From JAOUEA01 sp963825635 (lineage in GTDB: Bacteria; Actinomycetota; UBA4738; HRBIN12), in contig CAWGTU010000002.1 of the NCBI GenBank assembly GCA_963825635.1, forward strand, positions 62,001 through 126,000: a stretch of DNA of 64,000 nucleotides, in the 5' to 3' direction. The translations under genes were made by a program, and so were the position numbers. Shown here piece by piece: positions 31,613 through 42,070 of this stretch. Under the pieces are notes generated by a model. It was not told the origin of the DNA, made no database searches, and worked only from the letters and a program-made list of their open reading frames with translations. The first letter of the stretch is position 1, and the number at the start of each line of letters is the position of its first letter.

Positions 31613-32725
31613 TCACACTTTCCCGAGAGACTCCCGGCGCAGCGTCGTCTCGGCCAGGCGATCGGGGCGCGGAGCCACCCCGATACCCGTGCCCGTGGGC
31701 ACCGCCATCGTGCCGTCAGGAGCCATCACGAACGGCGCGGTGAGGTCATCGAGGAAGTACCGAGCGCTCGCACTCGTGTCGCCGGGCAGCGTGAACCCCT
31801 GCATCGCCGCGAGCGCGAGGTTCTGCGCCCGACCGATGCCCGTCTCGAGCATGCCCCCACACCAGACCGGCACCCCGGCGGCTCGGCACACGTCGTGCAC
31901 CCGCCGCGCCTCGACGATGCCGCCCACTCGTCCCTGCTTGATGTTCACGATGCGACAGCTGCCCAGCTCGAGCGCCGCGACCGCGTCGGCGGCGGATCTG
32001 ATCGACTCGTCGAGGCACAGGTCCGTGCGGACCAGGCGCTGCAGCTCGGCGTGGCGCACGAGGTCTGCGTGATGCAGCGGCTGCTCGATCATCAGCAGGT
32101 CGTAGGCATCCAGCGCCCGGAACACATCAAGATCCTCGATCGTGTACGCCGCGTTGGCATCCACGCTGAGAGCGATGTCGGGATGCGCGGCCCGCACCGC
32201 GCCCACGCGCTCGGCGTCGATGCCTGGCTCGATCTTGAGCTTGATGCGCCGGTAGCCCTCCGCGAGGTAGCCCTCGACCTGCTCGAGCAGCGCCTCGGTG
32301 GTGTCGGTGATGCCGATCGACACCCCGCAGGCCACCCGGTCGCGATCGGCGCCGAGCCACTGAGCCATGGAGACTCCGTCCGCCCGGAGACGGGCGTCGA
32401 CGACGGCGTCGATCAACGCGGCCTTGGCCATCGGGTTCCCACGGACGTGCCCGAGGAGGCGGTCGAGATCGTCGATCGCGACGTGATCGGCTCGCAGGAG
32501 CGCGGGCGCCAGGTGATCGCGGATCACGAGCCACGCGCCTTCGTTGAACTCCTCGCTGTAGCCGGGCTCGACGTCGGCGACGCACTCCCCCCACCCTTCC
32601 GCCTCGTCGGTCTCGACACGGACGATGATGCACTCCTTCGCGGTCGACGTCCCGAAGCTCGTGCGGAACGGTCGCACCAGTGGCAACCCGATCAACCGTA
32701 GCTCGACGTTGCGCACGACGCTCAT
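31613..32725 (-). CDS. menC: Enolase-superfamily OSBS/N-succinylamino-acid racemase
   Basis: Encodes 370 residues of the muconate-lactonizing subgroup. The N-terminal capping domain is FRTSFGTSTAKECIIVRVE. The barrel has the acid/base Lys pair IKLKIEPG, metal ligands in SVDANAAY, MIEQPL and LDESI, the second Lys in NIKQGRVGG and the late GGMLETGIGR. These fit the o-succinylbenzoate synthase (menaquinone) and N-succinylamino-acid racemase family. The coupled GNAT gene upstream favours the racemase role in D- to L-amino-acid conversion, though both activities can coexist. The symbol menC is tentative; no other men gene is visible here. Confidence 0.85.
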   Translation of the reverse strand: MSVVRNVELRLIGLPLVRPFRTSFGTSTAKECIIVRVETDEAEGWGECVADVEPGYSEEFNEGAWLVIRDHLAPALLRADHVAIDDLDRLLGHVRGNPMAKAALIDAVVDARLRADGVSMAQWLGADRDRVACGVSIGITDTTEALLEQVEGYLAEGYRRIKLKIEPGIDAERVGAVRAAHPDIALSVDANAAYTIEDLDVFRALDAYDLLMIEQPLHHADLVRHAELQRLVRTDLCLDESIRSAADAVAALELGSCRIVNIKQGRVGGIVEARRVHDVCRAAGVPVWCGGMLETGIGRAQNLALAAMQGFTLPGDTSASARYFLDDLTAPFVMAPDGTMAVPTGTGIGVAPRPDRLAETTLRRESLGKV

Positions 32726-33534
32726 GGTGTCGGCTCCGACGCGAGCAGATAGGTCGGGCGCCCGCCCTGGCGGTCGGGCTCGAAGGCCACGACGGCGAGC
32801 CCGACGGCCATGCAGGCGTCGAGCGTCGCGGCGGCGGCCTCACGCCATGCCGAGCCGAGCGAGGGGTCGGCGGCGCGCACCTCCGCGTGGTCGCGAGGGA
32901 TCTGTGCGGCGACCACCTCACCCTGGCGCGGGTCGCCCACGACCTCGGGGACGGGAGCGTCGACCGAGCCGGTGCTGCGCAGGATCATCCGTGCACCGTC
33001 GGGGATCGGCGGGGCGGCGGGGATCGCATCGAGCGTCCACCGGACCACGAGCCGATCGCTGCGGTCGCCCGTGTTGATCGAGTCGGGCATCTGTCCGTAG
33101 TAGTCCCGATGGAACCGGTCGCACGTGGCGCCCAGCTTGTTCACGTTCAGGTGCGCGTTGCGTGCGACGAGCGGGTCGAACGTCCAGCGCACGAGGTGGA
33201 TGCCGCGGTCGAGGCACGAGGCGCGCTGTGCGAGCTTGAGCGCGTACCCGACGCCGGCATGCCGCCGATCGGGGAGGGCGGCGAGCATGTGCGAGTGCTC
33301 GTGGAGCCCGTCGTCGGGCGAGATGGCGGCCCAGCCGAGCACGTAGCCGACCAACTCGTCGCCGTCGTGCGCCCCCCACGGCACGTTGCCGGAACCCGCG
33401 AGTGCCTTCACCGTCTCTCTGGGGATCGCTTCGCCCCACGTCGCCATCATGACGCGCAGGATCGCATCCGCGTCGTCGAGGGAGGTGAGGGGGCGCAGGT
33501 GCACGCCGGCCGCCGACGCCGCGTCGTTCGCCAT
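32722..33534 (-). CDS. GNAT acetyl/succinyltransferase partner of the racemase
   Basis: Encodes 270 residues. The GNAT core shows GYVLGWAAISPD, HSHMLAALPDRRHAGVGYALKLAQR (the acyl-CoA loop) and IHLVRWTFDPLVARNAHLNVNKLGA. These match the COG3375 predicted acetyltransferases often found beside OSBS/NSAR genes. The start MANDAASAAGVHLRPL is chosen because upstream codons look non-coding. Its stop overlaps the racemase ATG (ATGA). By family knowledge it could add succinyl groups to D-amino acids before racemisation; a matching desuccinylase was not seen. Confidence 0.82.
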   Translation of the reverse strand: MANDAASAAGVHLRPLTSLDDADAILRVMMATWGEAIPRETVKALAGSGNVPWGAHDGDELVGYVLGWAAISPDDGLHEHSHMLAALPDRRHAGVGYALKLAQRASCLDRGIHLVRWTFDPLVARNAHLNVNKLGATCDRFHRDYYGQMPDSINTGDRSDRLVVRWTLDAIPAAPPIPDGARMILRSTGSVDAPVPEVVGDPRQGEVVAAQIPRDHAEVRAADPSLGSAWREAAAATLDACMAVGLAVVAFEPDRQGGRPTYLLASEPTP

Positions 33535-33620
33535 AGCCCACGCGGATCCCTCCACGCGCCGGAGTCTATCGACGGCTCCCCTTCGGGCAGTCGCCCTCCA
33601 GACGGACGGTTCGACGAAGG

Positions 33621-33650
33621 CGGAAGGCCCGCCGCGTGGCGGGCCTTCCG
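33621..33650. terminator. Strong 13-bp stem terminator-like hairpin
   Basis: CGGAAGGCCCGCC-GCGT-GGCGGGCCTTCCG is a perfect 13-bp stem with a four-base loop. It lies 37 bp downstream of the small membrane protein gene on the minus strand and upstream of the GNAT gene, so it should separate the two units. No poly-T tract is present, as is common for actinobacterial terminators. Confidence 0.75.
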
Positions 33651-33686
33651 TCGAACGAACCGCCGGCACGGCCGGCGGTGGCTCGG

Positions 33687-33878
33687 TCAGCCGCCGGCGG
33701 GCGGCGGCAGCTCCTGCCACTCGACGTCATCGAGATCGTCGCCGCGGCGACGTTTCACGAATGCCACGACCGCCGCGACGATCGCGCCGATCACGGCGAT
33801 CTTCATGAGCTTCTTCAAGAATCCGCCCTTCTTCTTCTCCTCGACGGCCTCGACCGTCACGGTGGCTTCATCTGTCAT
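33687..33878 (-). CDS. Small single-helix membrane protein, 63 residues
   Basis: Starts MTDEATVTVEAVEEKKKGG, followed by a transmembrane segment (LMKIAVIGAIVAAVVAFV), a stop-transfer KRRR and an acidic tail DDLDDVEWQELPPPAGG. A good ribosome site (AAGGAGG) stands before the ATG and a strong terminator follows, so it is probably real. Short actinobacterial proteins with this KKGG...KLLKLA-helix-W layout are frequent near gyrA. No function is known. Confidence 0.7.
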   Translation of the reverse strand: MTDEATVTVEAVEEKKKGGFLKKLMKIAVIGAIVAAVVAFVKRRRGDDLDDVEWQELPPPAGG

Positions 33879-33901
33879 GGGAGGAGCCCTCCTTCCGGGA
33901 G

Positions 33902-33976
33902 TGGGCCTGGATGGACTTGAACCATCGACCTCTTCCTTATCAGGGAAGCGCTCTAACCGGGCTGAGCTACAGGCCC
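33902..33976 (-). tRNA. tRNA-Ile (GAT)
   Basis: A 75-nt cloverleaf on the minus strand. The acceptor is GGGCCTG/CAGGCCC, the D arm GCTC/GAGC, the anticodon stem CTTCC/GGAAG with loop CTGATAA (anticodon GAT), and the T arm GATGG/CCATC with TTCAAGT. The discriminator is A and no CCA is encoded. It lies downstream of gyrA-DUF3566, the conserved actinobacterial place for this tRNA. Confidence 0.97.
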
Positions 33977-34055
33977 CAACTCAAACGGGGCCGCTCGCCC
34001 TCAGGGCAGCGTAGCCACGGCCAGAAACGCGTGTCAAACGAACGTTCGACGGCCC

Positions 34056-34697
34056 TCAGCGACGGGGACGCTCAGCGAGGGTGACCTCGACCCCGCCGAT
34101 GATGTCGCTGATCAGGTTGTAGAGCATCGCGATGAAGACGTTGATCACCGACCACACCGCGACGAAGACCAGCCCGCCGAAGAGCCCCCACATGAAGAGC
34201 GACCCCCCGTCGATGTCGATCGGTTCGGCGCCCCCCGTCGATGTCGTGCCCGTGCCGAAGACGTAGCCGAGCACCGTCTCGAGCGAGTCGATCGCCCCCG
34301 CGGCCGCGAGGACCCCGTACACGATCACCATCGCGAACAGCACGATCAGCATCAGGCACAGGTAGAACAGCAGCGAGAACTTGAGCACCGACAGAGGCCC
34401 CACCTTGCGCACCACCACCCGGGTGCGGCGCGGCGCCGATCGCACGCGTGGCGGGCGTGAGGGCTGCGCCGCACGAGCGGAGCGCGGCGTCTTCGGGCCG
34501 GCGACGAACGACCCCTCGGCTCCGGAGGACGGGGTCGGCGTCGTCGGCGCGGGTGATGGCGTCGGGGACGTAGCCGGCGCCGGAGCGTCGATCGCGGTCG
34601 CGACCACGTGCGGCTGCGGCACGGGCACGCCCGCGTCGGGCCCGCGCTGCTGCTGACGCGGTTCGGCGGTCTCCGGTTGCTCGGCCGTGTGCACCAT
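34056..34697 (-). CDS. DUF3566 transmembrane protein
   Basis: Encodes 213 residues. A disordered Pro/Thr/Ala-rich N-terminus (about 1-95) precedes a basic VRSAPRRTRVVVRKVGP and the DUF3566 domain (PF12089). That domain has two transmembrane helices (LKFSLLFYLCLMLIVLFAMVIVY and a second near 165-190) and ends ISDIIGGVEVTLAER. Members are encoded next to gyrA across actinobacteria (Rv0007 type). They are thought to be membrane proteins of the growth or division apparatus. The position here matches that synteny, although gyrA is separated by a small membrane gene and an M23 gene. Confidence 0.87.
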   Translation of the reverse strand: MVHTAEQPETAEPRQQQRGPDAGVPVPQPHVVATAIDAPAPATSPTPSPAPTTPTPSSGAEGSFVAGPKTPRSARAAQPSRPPRVRSAPRRTRVVVRKVGPLSVLKFSLLFYLCLMLIVLFAMVIVYGVLAAAGAIDSLETVLGYVFGTGTTSTGGAEPIDIDGGSLFMWGLFGGLVFVAVWSVINVFIAMLYNLISDIIGGVEVTLAERPRR

Positions 34698-34752
34698 CTC
34701 CTCGGGAGGAAGTCCTAAGGGTACGCCCTGGCCGAAGCAAGTACCCGGAGCC

Positions 34753-35010
34753 TCACGTCCTCAACGGACCGCCGGGCGCGAACAGCACGCGAGCGTGCAC
34801 GACGGCCAGGATGGCGCCGGCCACCGGCGCGATGATCCACGATGCGGTGTCGACCTGATCTTGCACGAGCAGGCAGCCGATCGCGATCCCTGCGCCCGAG
34901 GCGGCGAGCACCGCGGACCACGCGCCGAGCGCCCGCCCGGAACGCACGCCGAACAGGCCCGCGAGGAAGATCGCGGTCGTCAACGCGATCGTCGCCGGAC
35001 CGACCTCCAT
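34753..35010 (-). CDS. Small polytopic membrane protein, uncharacterised
   Basis: Encodes 85 residues from MEVGPATIALTTAIFLAGLFG, with three probable transmembrane helices and a Gly/Ala-rich packing pattern (ASGAGIAIGCLLV). No family recognised. A longer start at 35052 would add 14 polar residues and is less likely. It lies 55 bp upstream of the DUF3566 gene in the same direction and may share its transcript. Confidence 0.55.
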   Translation of the reverse strand: MEVGPATIALTTAIFLAGLFGVRSGRALGAWSAVLAASGAGIAIGCLLVQDQVDTASWIIAPVAGAILAVVHARVLFAPGGPLRT

Positions 35011-35056
35011 GACCGCATCATCCCGTACGTAGCTTCCTCCGACATCAGGCATAGAT

Positions 35057-35068
35057 GACTACGTAGTC
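35057..35068. promoter_or_regulatory. 12-bp palindrome upstream of the second M23 gene
   Basis: GACTACGTAGTC is a perfect 12-bp palindrome. It lies 80 bp before the M23 start and 46 bp before the divergent membrane gene start, in a shared intergenic region. A dimeric regulator could bind it; none is assigned. Confidence 0.35.
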
Positions 35069-35148
35069 CTCACCCGGATCGCTCAAGGCCCGCCGACCTC
35101 CCTGCCGATACCGCAGTAGGACATCGAGGGGAGAGGGAGCACGATCTG

Positions 35149-35934
35149 ATGCGGAATCGTACGACACGCCTGATGGCGATCGCGGTGTCGGGGAGCCTGG
35201 TGATCGCCGGGCTGGTCGTGGCGGCCAACGCCGAATCATCCGTGGACGTCGCCTTGCGCCAGAAGCACGACCTCCAGAACCGCATCGAGGAGTTGCAGGA
35301 GACCAGGCGGCTGCGCCGTGTGGCGCTGCACCAGCGCATCCGGTTCACCCAGGCGCGTCTTCGCAACGCCCAGGGGGCAGTCAGCGTCGGCGACGGGGCG
35401 CGTTCCCGTAGCTACCGAAAACTGCAGATCGAGCGGATCAAGGATCTTCGCGCCGAGGAGCGCAAGCTGGTGCGTTCGACCCGCGCGCGGATCCGCGACC
35501 TCAGGTCCAAGCGCACCGGTCTCGCGGAGTGGATCGAATCGCTTCCGCTGCAGCGGTGTCCTGTCGACGGCCCCGTGGTGGTGTCCGACGGCTTCGGCGA
35601 CATCCGTGACATGCCGGGCACGCCTCGCCACATCCACCAAGGCAACGACATCATGGCCCCGACCGGCGCCCCGATCATCGCACCGTTCGACGGCGAAGCC
35701 GTCGCCGGCTCCAGTGATCTCGGGGGCAACTCCGTCAAGGTCTACGGCGCGGGTGGCTACGTCTACAACGCCCACCTGTCGGCCTACGGCAAGCTCGGCC
35801 TCGTGCAGGCGGGCGACGTGATCGGCTACGTGGGCAGCACCGGCAACGCGACGGCGCCACACAACCACTTCGAGTGGCATCCGGGTGACGGCGCGGCGGT
35901 CGACCCCTACCTCTTCCTCTCGGCGGTCTGCTGA
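35149..35934 (+). CDS. Secreted M23-type peptidase with coiled-coil N-terminus (paralog)
   Basis: Encodes 261 residues: signal peptide (MAIAVSGSLVIAGLVVAANA), a long basic coiled-coil (about 30-130) and a C-terminal M23 domain with HIHQGNDI and HNHFEWHP zinc motifs. The C-terminal half aligns closely with the peptidase at 21320 (IAPFDG, YVYNAHLS-YGKLG, VIGYVG-TGNAT). The ATG is preceded by GAGGGGAGAGGGAG. It is convergent with gyrA and shares a terminator hairpin. Probable role: peptidoglycan remodelling or amidase activation at division. Confidence 0.88.
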   Translation: MRNRTTRLMAIAVSGSLVIAGLVVAANAESSVDVALRQKHDLQNRIEELQETRRLRRVALHQRIRFTQARLRNAQGAVSVGDGARSRSYRKLQIERIKDLRAEERKLVRSTRARIRDLRSKRTGLAEWIESLPLQRCPVDGPVVVSDGFGDIRDMPGTPRHIHQGNDIMAPTGAPIIAPFDGEAVAGSSDLGGNSVKVYGAGGYVYNAHLSAYGKLGLVQAGDVIGYVGSTGNATAPHNHFEWHPGDGAAVDPYLFLSAVC

Positions 35935-35947
35935 GACGAGAGGATCC

Positions 35948-35970
35948 AGTAGGGCGGGGTGCGCCCCGCC

Positions 35971-35975
<5 letters not shown>
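35948..35975. terminator. Bidirectional terminator overlapping the gyrA stop
   Basis: AGTAGGGCGGGG-TGCG-CCCCGCCCTACT forms a perfect 12-bp stem with a four-base loop. It lies between the convergent M23 and gyrA genes, and its right arm contains the TAG stop of gyrA (35971-35973). It is positioned to stop transcription from both sides. Confidence 0.8.
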
Positions 35976-38421
<2,446 letters not shown>

Positions 38422-38473
38422 CCGCTGCGCCTTCGGCTACCTGAGCGACGTGCCACGGTGTGTGATCAGCTCC

Positions 38474-40423
38474 TTAGACGTCGAGGTTCTGGACGTACTT
38501 CGCGTTGGACTCGATGAACTGCTTGCGCGACGGCACGTCGTCGCCCATCAACACGCTGAAGAGACGGTCGGCGGCGACGGCGTCGTCGAGCGTGACCTGC
38601 AGCAGGGTGCGGTGCTCGGGATCCATCGTGGTGTCCCAGAGCTGGTTCGCGTCCATCTCGCCGAGGCCCTTGAACCGCTGCGGATCGCCGATCTTCTTGT
38701 TGCCGGCTCCTCGGCCGTTCGCGTCCTTGCGGAACTCGTCCCACTCGCGCTCGGTGTAGAAGTAGTGCTCCTCCTTGCCCTGCTTCAGCATGTACAGGGG
38801 CGGCTGCGCGAGATACACGTACCCGGCATCGATCAGCATCGGCATGTAGCGGAAGAAGTACGTGAGCAGCAGCGTGCGGATGTGGGCGCCGTCGACGTCG
38901 GCGTCGGCCATCAGCACGACCCGGTGATAGCGGGCCTTCTCGATGTCGAACTCGTCGCCGATGCCGGTGCCGATCGCGGTGATCAGGGCCTGGATCTCGT
39001 TGTTCTCGAGGATCTTGTGCAGCCGTGCCTTCTCGACGTTGAGGATCTTGCCGCGGATCGGCAGGATCGCTTGCGTCGCGCGGTCGCGGGCGCTCTTGGC
39101 AGACCCACCGGCCGAATCGCCTTCGACGATGTAGAGCTCACACGACGCGGGGTCGGAGAGTTGACAGTCGGCGAGCTTGCCCGGCAGCGAGCCGCTCTCG
39201 AGGAACGACTTGCGGCGCGTGAGGTCGCGTGCCTGGCGGGCTGCCAGTCGCGCCTTCGCGGCGCTCGAGGCCTTCATGAAGATGCGCTTGGCGTCGCCGG
39301 GATGCTCCTCGAGCCAGGTGGCGAACGCCGCGTTCACCGTGGTCTCGACGAGGGAGCGCATCGACGCGTTGCCGAGCTTCGTCTTCGTCTGCCCCTCGAA
39401 CTGTGGGTCGCGCAGCTTGACCGAGATGATCGCGATCAGACCCTCGCGGACGTCCTCCCCGATCAGGTTGTCGTCCTTCTCCTTCAGCAACCCCTTGGCG
39501 CGCGCATGGCGGTTCAGCACGTTCGTGAGGGCCTTCTTCAGCCCCTCCTCGTGCATACCGCCCTCGTGGGTGTTGATCGTGTTCGCGAAGGAGTAGAGGG
39601 ACTCGGTGTAGCCCGTGTTCCACTGCATCGCGATCTCGACCTCGCCCTCGTCGGTCGTGCCGGTGTCGATCGAGATGATCTTGTCCACCGTCTCCTTGCC
39701 GTGGGCGAGGTACTTCACGAAGTCGACGAGGCCGCCGTTGGCCTTGAAGACCTGCTCGGCCTTCGGCGTCTCGCGCTCGTCGACGAGCTTGATCTCGACG
39801 CCCTTGTTGAGGAACGCCAGCTCGTGGAGCCGCTCGGCGAGCGTCTCGCGCTTGAACTCCAGCGTCTCGACGAAGATCTCGGGGTCGGGCCAGAACCGCA
39901 CCCGCGTACCCGTCTTCGTCGTGGCCCTGCCCTTCTTGAGCGCGCCCAGACGCTTCCCGCGCTCGTACGACTGGGTCCACGAGTGCCCGTCGCGCATGAC
40001 TTCGACGTCGAGCTTCTCGCTGAGTGCGTTCACGACCGAGACGCCCACACCGTGCAACCCGCCCGAGATCGCGTAGCCCCCGCCACCGAACTTGCCGCCG
40101 GCGTGCAACACGGTCAGCACCACTTCGACGGCGGGGCGCCGGTCCTTCGCTCCGGGGATCGGCTTGACCGGGATGCCACGGCCGTTGTCGAAGACGCTCA
40201 CCGAGCCGTCGGCGTGGATCGTGACCACGATCCTGTCGGCGAACCCGGCCATGGCCTCGTCGACGGCGTTGTCGACGACCTCGTAGACCAGGTGGTGCAG
40301 CCCGCGGGCGCTGGTGGTGCCGATGTACATGCCGGGGCGCTTGCGGACCGGTTCGAGTCCCTCGAGGACCTGGATATTGCTGGAGTCGTATGCGACTGGG
40401 CTCTTCTTGGTTCTGGTTGCCAA
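38474..40423 (-). CDS. gyrB: DNA gyrase subunit B
   Basis: Encodes 649 residues: the GHKL ATPase domain (EVVDNAVDEAM, DNGRGIPV, GLHGVGVSVVNALS), the transducer, then the TOPRIM domain (YIVEGDSAGGSAKSARDR) and the C-terminal RYKGLGEM-type motif (QRFKGLGEMDANQLWDT). The start is a TTG, preceded by GGAGG four bases upstream. The next in-frame upstream codons (RSDAASNGGP) lack gyrase similarity. It precedes gyrA in the conserved dnaN-recF-dciA-gyrB-gyrA order. Confidence 0.97.
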   Translation of the reverse strand: MATRTKKSPVAYDSSNIQVLEGLEPVRKRPGMYIGTTSARGLHHLVYEVVDNAVDEAMAGFADRIVVTIHADGSVSVFDNGRGIPVKPIPGAKDRRPAVEVVLTVLHAGGKFGGGGYAISGGLHGVGVSVVNALSEKLDVEVMRDGHSWTQSYERGKRLGALKKGRATTKTGTRVRFWPDPEIFVETLEFKRETLAERLHELAFLNKGVEIKLVDERETPKAEQVFKANGGLVDFVKYLAHGKETVDKIISIDTGTTDEGEVEIAMQWNTGYTESLYSFANTINTHEGGMHEEGLKKALTNVLNRHARAKGLLKEKDDNLIGEDVREGLIAIISVKLRDPQFEGQTKTKLGNASMRSLVETTVNAAFATWLEEHPGDAKRIFMKASSAAKARLAARQARDLTRRKSFLESGSLPGKLADCQLSDPASCELYIVEGDSAGGSAKSARDRATQAILPIRGKILNVEKARLHKILENNEIQALITAIGTGIGDEFDIEKARYHRVVLMADADVDGAHIRTLLLTYFFRYMPMLIDAGYVYLAQPPLYMLKQGKEEHYFYTEREWDEFRKDANGRGAGNKKIGDPQRFKGLGEMDANQLWDTTMDPEHRTLLQVTLDDAVAADRLFSVLMGDDVPSRKQFIESNAKYVQNLDV

Positions 40424-40582
40424 CGGGCCTCCGTTCGACGCTGCGTCAGACCTCGGGACGAGCCCACGCAGAACCCCTCGCAAGGTGCGGGAGGCGTGCG
40501 CGGGAAAGGTCGCACGAACCGGCCTCCATCTTACCGCAGGGGGCCGACCTCCGACCGGTGTCGGGGACCGAAAAACGCCTAT

Positions 40583-40924
40583 CTACCTGGGATTTCTCAC
40601 CACGACGCGGACCCGGCGCACTCGCTCGCCCCCGAGCGCCTCGTCGGCCTTGCGGCGGATCTCCTCGTGCAGGAACTTCGCCTGCGCCCCCCACGGACCG
40701 CTCGAGACCTCGACCGTCAGGACACCGTCCTCGAACGCTGCGGGCGCCGTCTCGCCGGCGAGCCGCTCCCCCACGATCTCGGGCCACCGAGACGCCAGTT
40801 GGGCCACGGGCATGCCGCGGCTGAACACCTGCTCGCGCATCAACCCGTCGACGATGTCGGAGAGCGAGACCGCGTCGTCCGAGCGCGGCCGCTTGCGGCC
40901 ACCGAATCCCTTCGCGTCGGGCAT
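40583..40924 (-). CDS. dciA: DUF721 protein, DciA-type helicase loader/operator
   Basis: Encodes 113 residues. The DUF721 core spans VSLSDIVDGLMREQVFSRGMPVAQLASRWPEIVGERLAGETAP and EDGVLTVEVSSGPWGAQAKFLHEEI. DciA proteins load or regulate the replicative helicase DnaB in bacteria without DnaC/DnaI. The ATG shares one base with the recF stop (TGATG), giving tight coupling. Position between recF and gyrB is the conserved actinobacterial arrangement. Confidence 0.88.
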   Translation of the reverse strand: MPDAKGFGGRKRPRSDDAVSLSDIVDGLMREQVFSRGMPVAQLASRWPEIVGERLAGETAPAAFEDGVLTVEVSSGPWGAQAKFLHEEIRRKADEALGGERVRRVRVVVRNPR

Positions 40925-42042
40925 CAGCCCGCTCCCCTTGGACCGATGGCCGTCGCACGCGGCGTCACGACCCCGGCCCGAACGTCCCACACGGCGCCGG
41001 GCTCCGCCGGCACGTCGGCTTCGTCGGCGACCGACACGAACACCTGGCCGTCACGCGCCGCCAGATGGGTGAGCAGGCGGTCACGCCGGGCGGGGTCGAG
41101 GGCACTGAACGGATCGTCCACGAGCAGCACCGGGGGCTCCCCGAGCTCTTCGGTCACCGCGGACGCGAGTCCGATCCGCAGGCAGAGCGCGGTCGCCCAC
41201 GTCTCGCCGTGGGAGCCGGCCGAGCGCGCGCCGAGGTCGCGCACCTCGAGCGTGAGATCGTCGCGATGCGGTCCGACGAGCGACGTGCGCCGGGCGAGCT
41301 CGTCCCCCCGGCGCTCGGCGATCCGCGCCCGGAACGCGCCCTCCAGGTCGGACGCGTCCCACACGTTCGGGCGGTAGCGCACGACGAGCTCGTCCCCGGC
41401 GAGGTGCTCGAACTCCGCGGCGGCATGAGGTGCGAGACGCTCGATCGCCTCGTGGCGCGCCTGCACCAGGGCCGTCCCCGCCAGCACCAGCTCCTCGTCC
41501 CAGGCCTCGATGCCGGCGGGCACACCGGGACGGTCCCACTCCTTCAGCAGGCGATTGCGCTGCCGCAGCGCACGGTCGTAGGTGGTGAACGCGGTCTCCT
41601 TCAGCGGCCAGAGCGCCGTCACCGCCTCATCGAGGAACGTGCGCCGCTTCGAGGGATCGCCGATCACGATCGGCAGGTCGAACGGCCCGAACATCACCGC
41701 GCGAACCTGACGGCGCAGGTCGCGTTTGCGGCGCACCGGCGACCGGTTCACCTTGACGCGGCTCGCGCCCTTCACCGGGATCTCGACCTCCACGAGCACC
41801 TTGCCGTGCGCGGTCTCGAACTCCCCGCGCGCGTAGGCGGCGTCGTGGCCGTCCTGCACGAGCGCCGAGTTCGCCGAGGCCCTCGGCGAACCGAGCGCGT
41901 ACAGCACGAAGAGGCCTTCGAGCAGATTCGTCTTGCCCTCGCCGTTGGGCGCGACCACGACCGTCAGGCCGCCGAGCAGCGGATCGAGGTGCGTGTGCTC
42001 GTGGTTGCGGAACCGCCGCAACTCGATCCAGGCCAAGCGCAT
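40924..42042 (-). CDS. recF: DNA replication and repair protein RecF
   Basis: Encodes 372 residues of the SMC-like ABC ATPase RecF, which directs RecA loading at gaps. Visible are the N-terminal RLAWIELRRFRNHEH, Walker A APNGEGKTNLLEGL, the signature-like ARSAGSHGETWATALCLRIG and Walker B PVLLVDDPFSALDP. The length is typical. It lies 28 bp downstream of dnaN and is coupled to dciA. Confidence 0.96.
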   Translation of the reverse strand: MRLAWIELRRFRNHEHTHLDPLLGGLTVVVAPNGEGKTNLLEGLFVLYALGSPRASANSALVQDGHDAAYARGEFETAHGKVLVEVEIPVKGASRVKVNRSPVRRKRDLRRQVRAVMFGPFDLPIVIGDPSKRRTFLDEAVTALWPLKETAFTTYDRALRQRNRLLKEWDRPGVPAGIEAWDEELVLAGTALVQARHEAIERLAPHAAAEFEHLAGDELVVRYRPNVWDASDLEGAFRARIAERRGDELARRTSLVGPHRDDLTLEVRDLGARSAGSHGETWATALCLRIGLASAVTEELGEPPVLLVDDPFSALDPARRDRLLTHLAARDGQVFVSVADEADVPAEPGAVWDVRAGVVTPRATAIGPRGAG

Positions 42043-42070
42043 CGGGGGTGGGGAGCCCGATCGTCGGCAG

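Noticed and set aside
23615..33976. rRNA operon between the Ile and Ala tRNAs
   Set aside because: The 16S-23S spacer often holds these two tRNAs, but the sequence between them is protein coding and no rRNA sequence was recognised.
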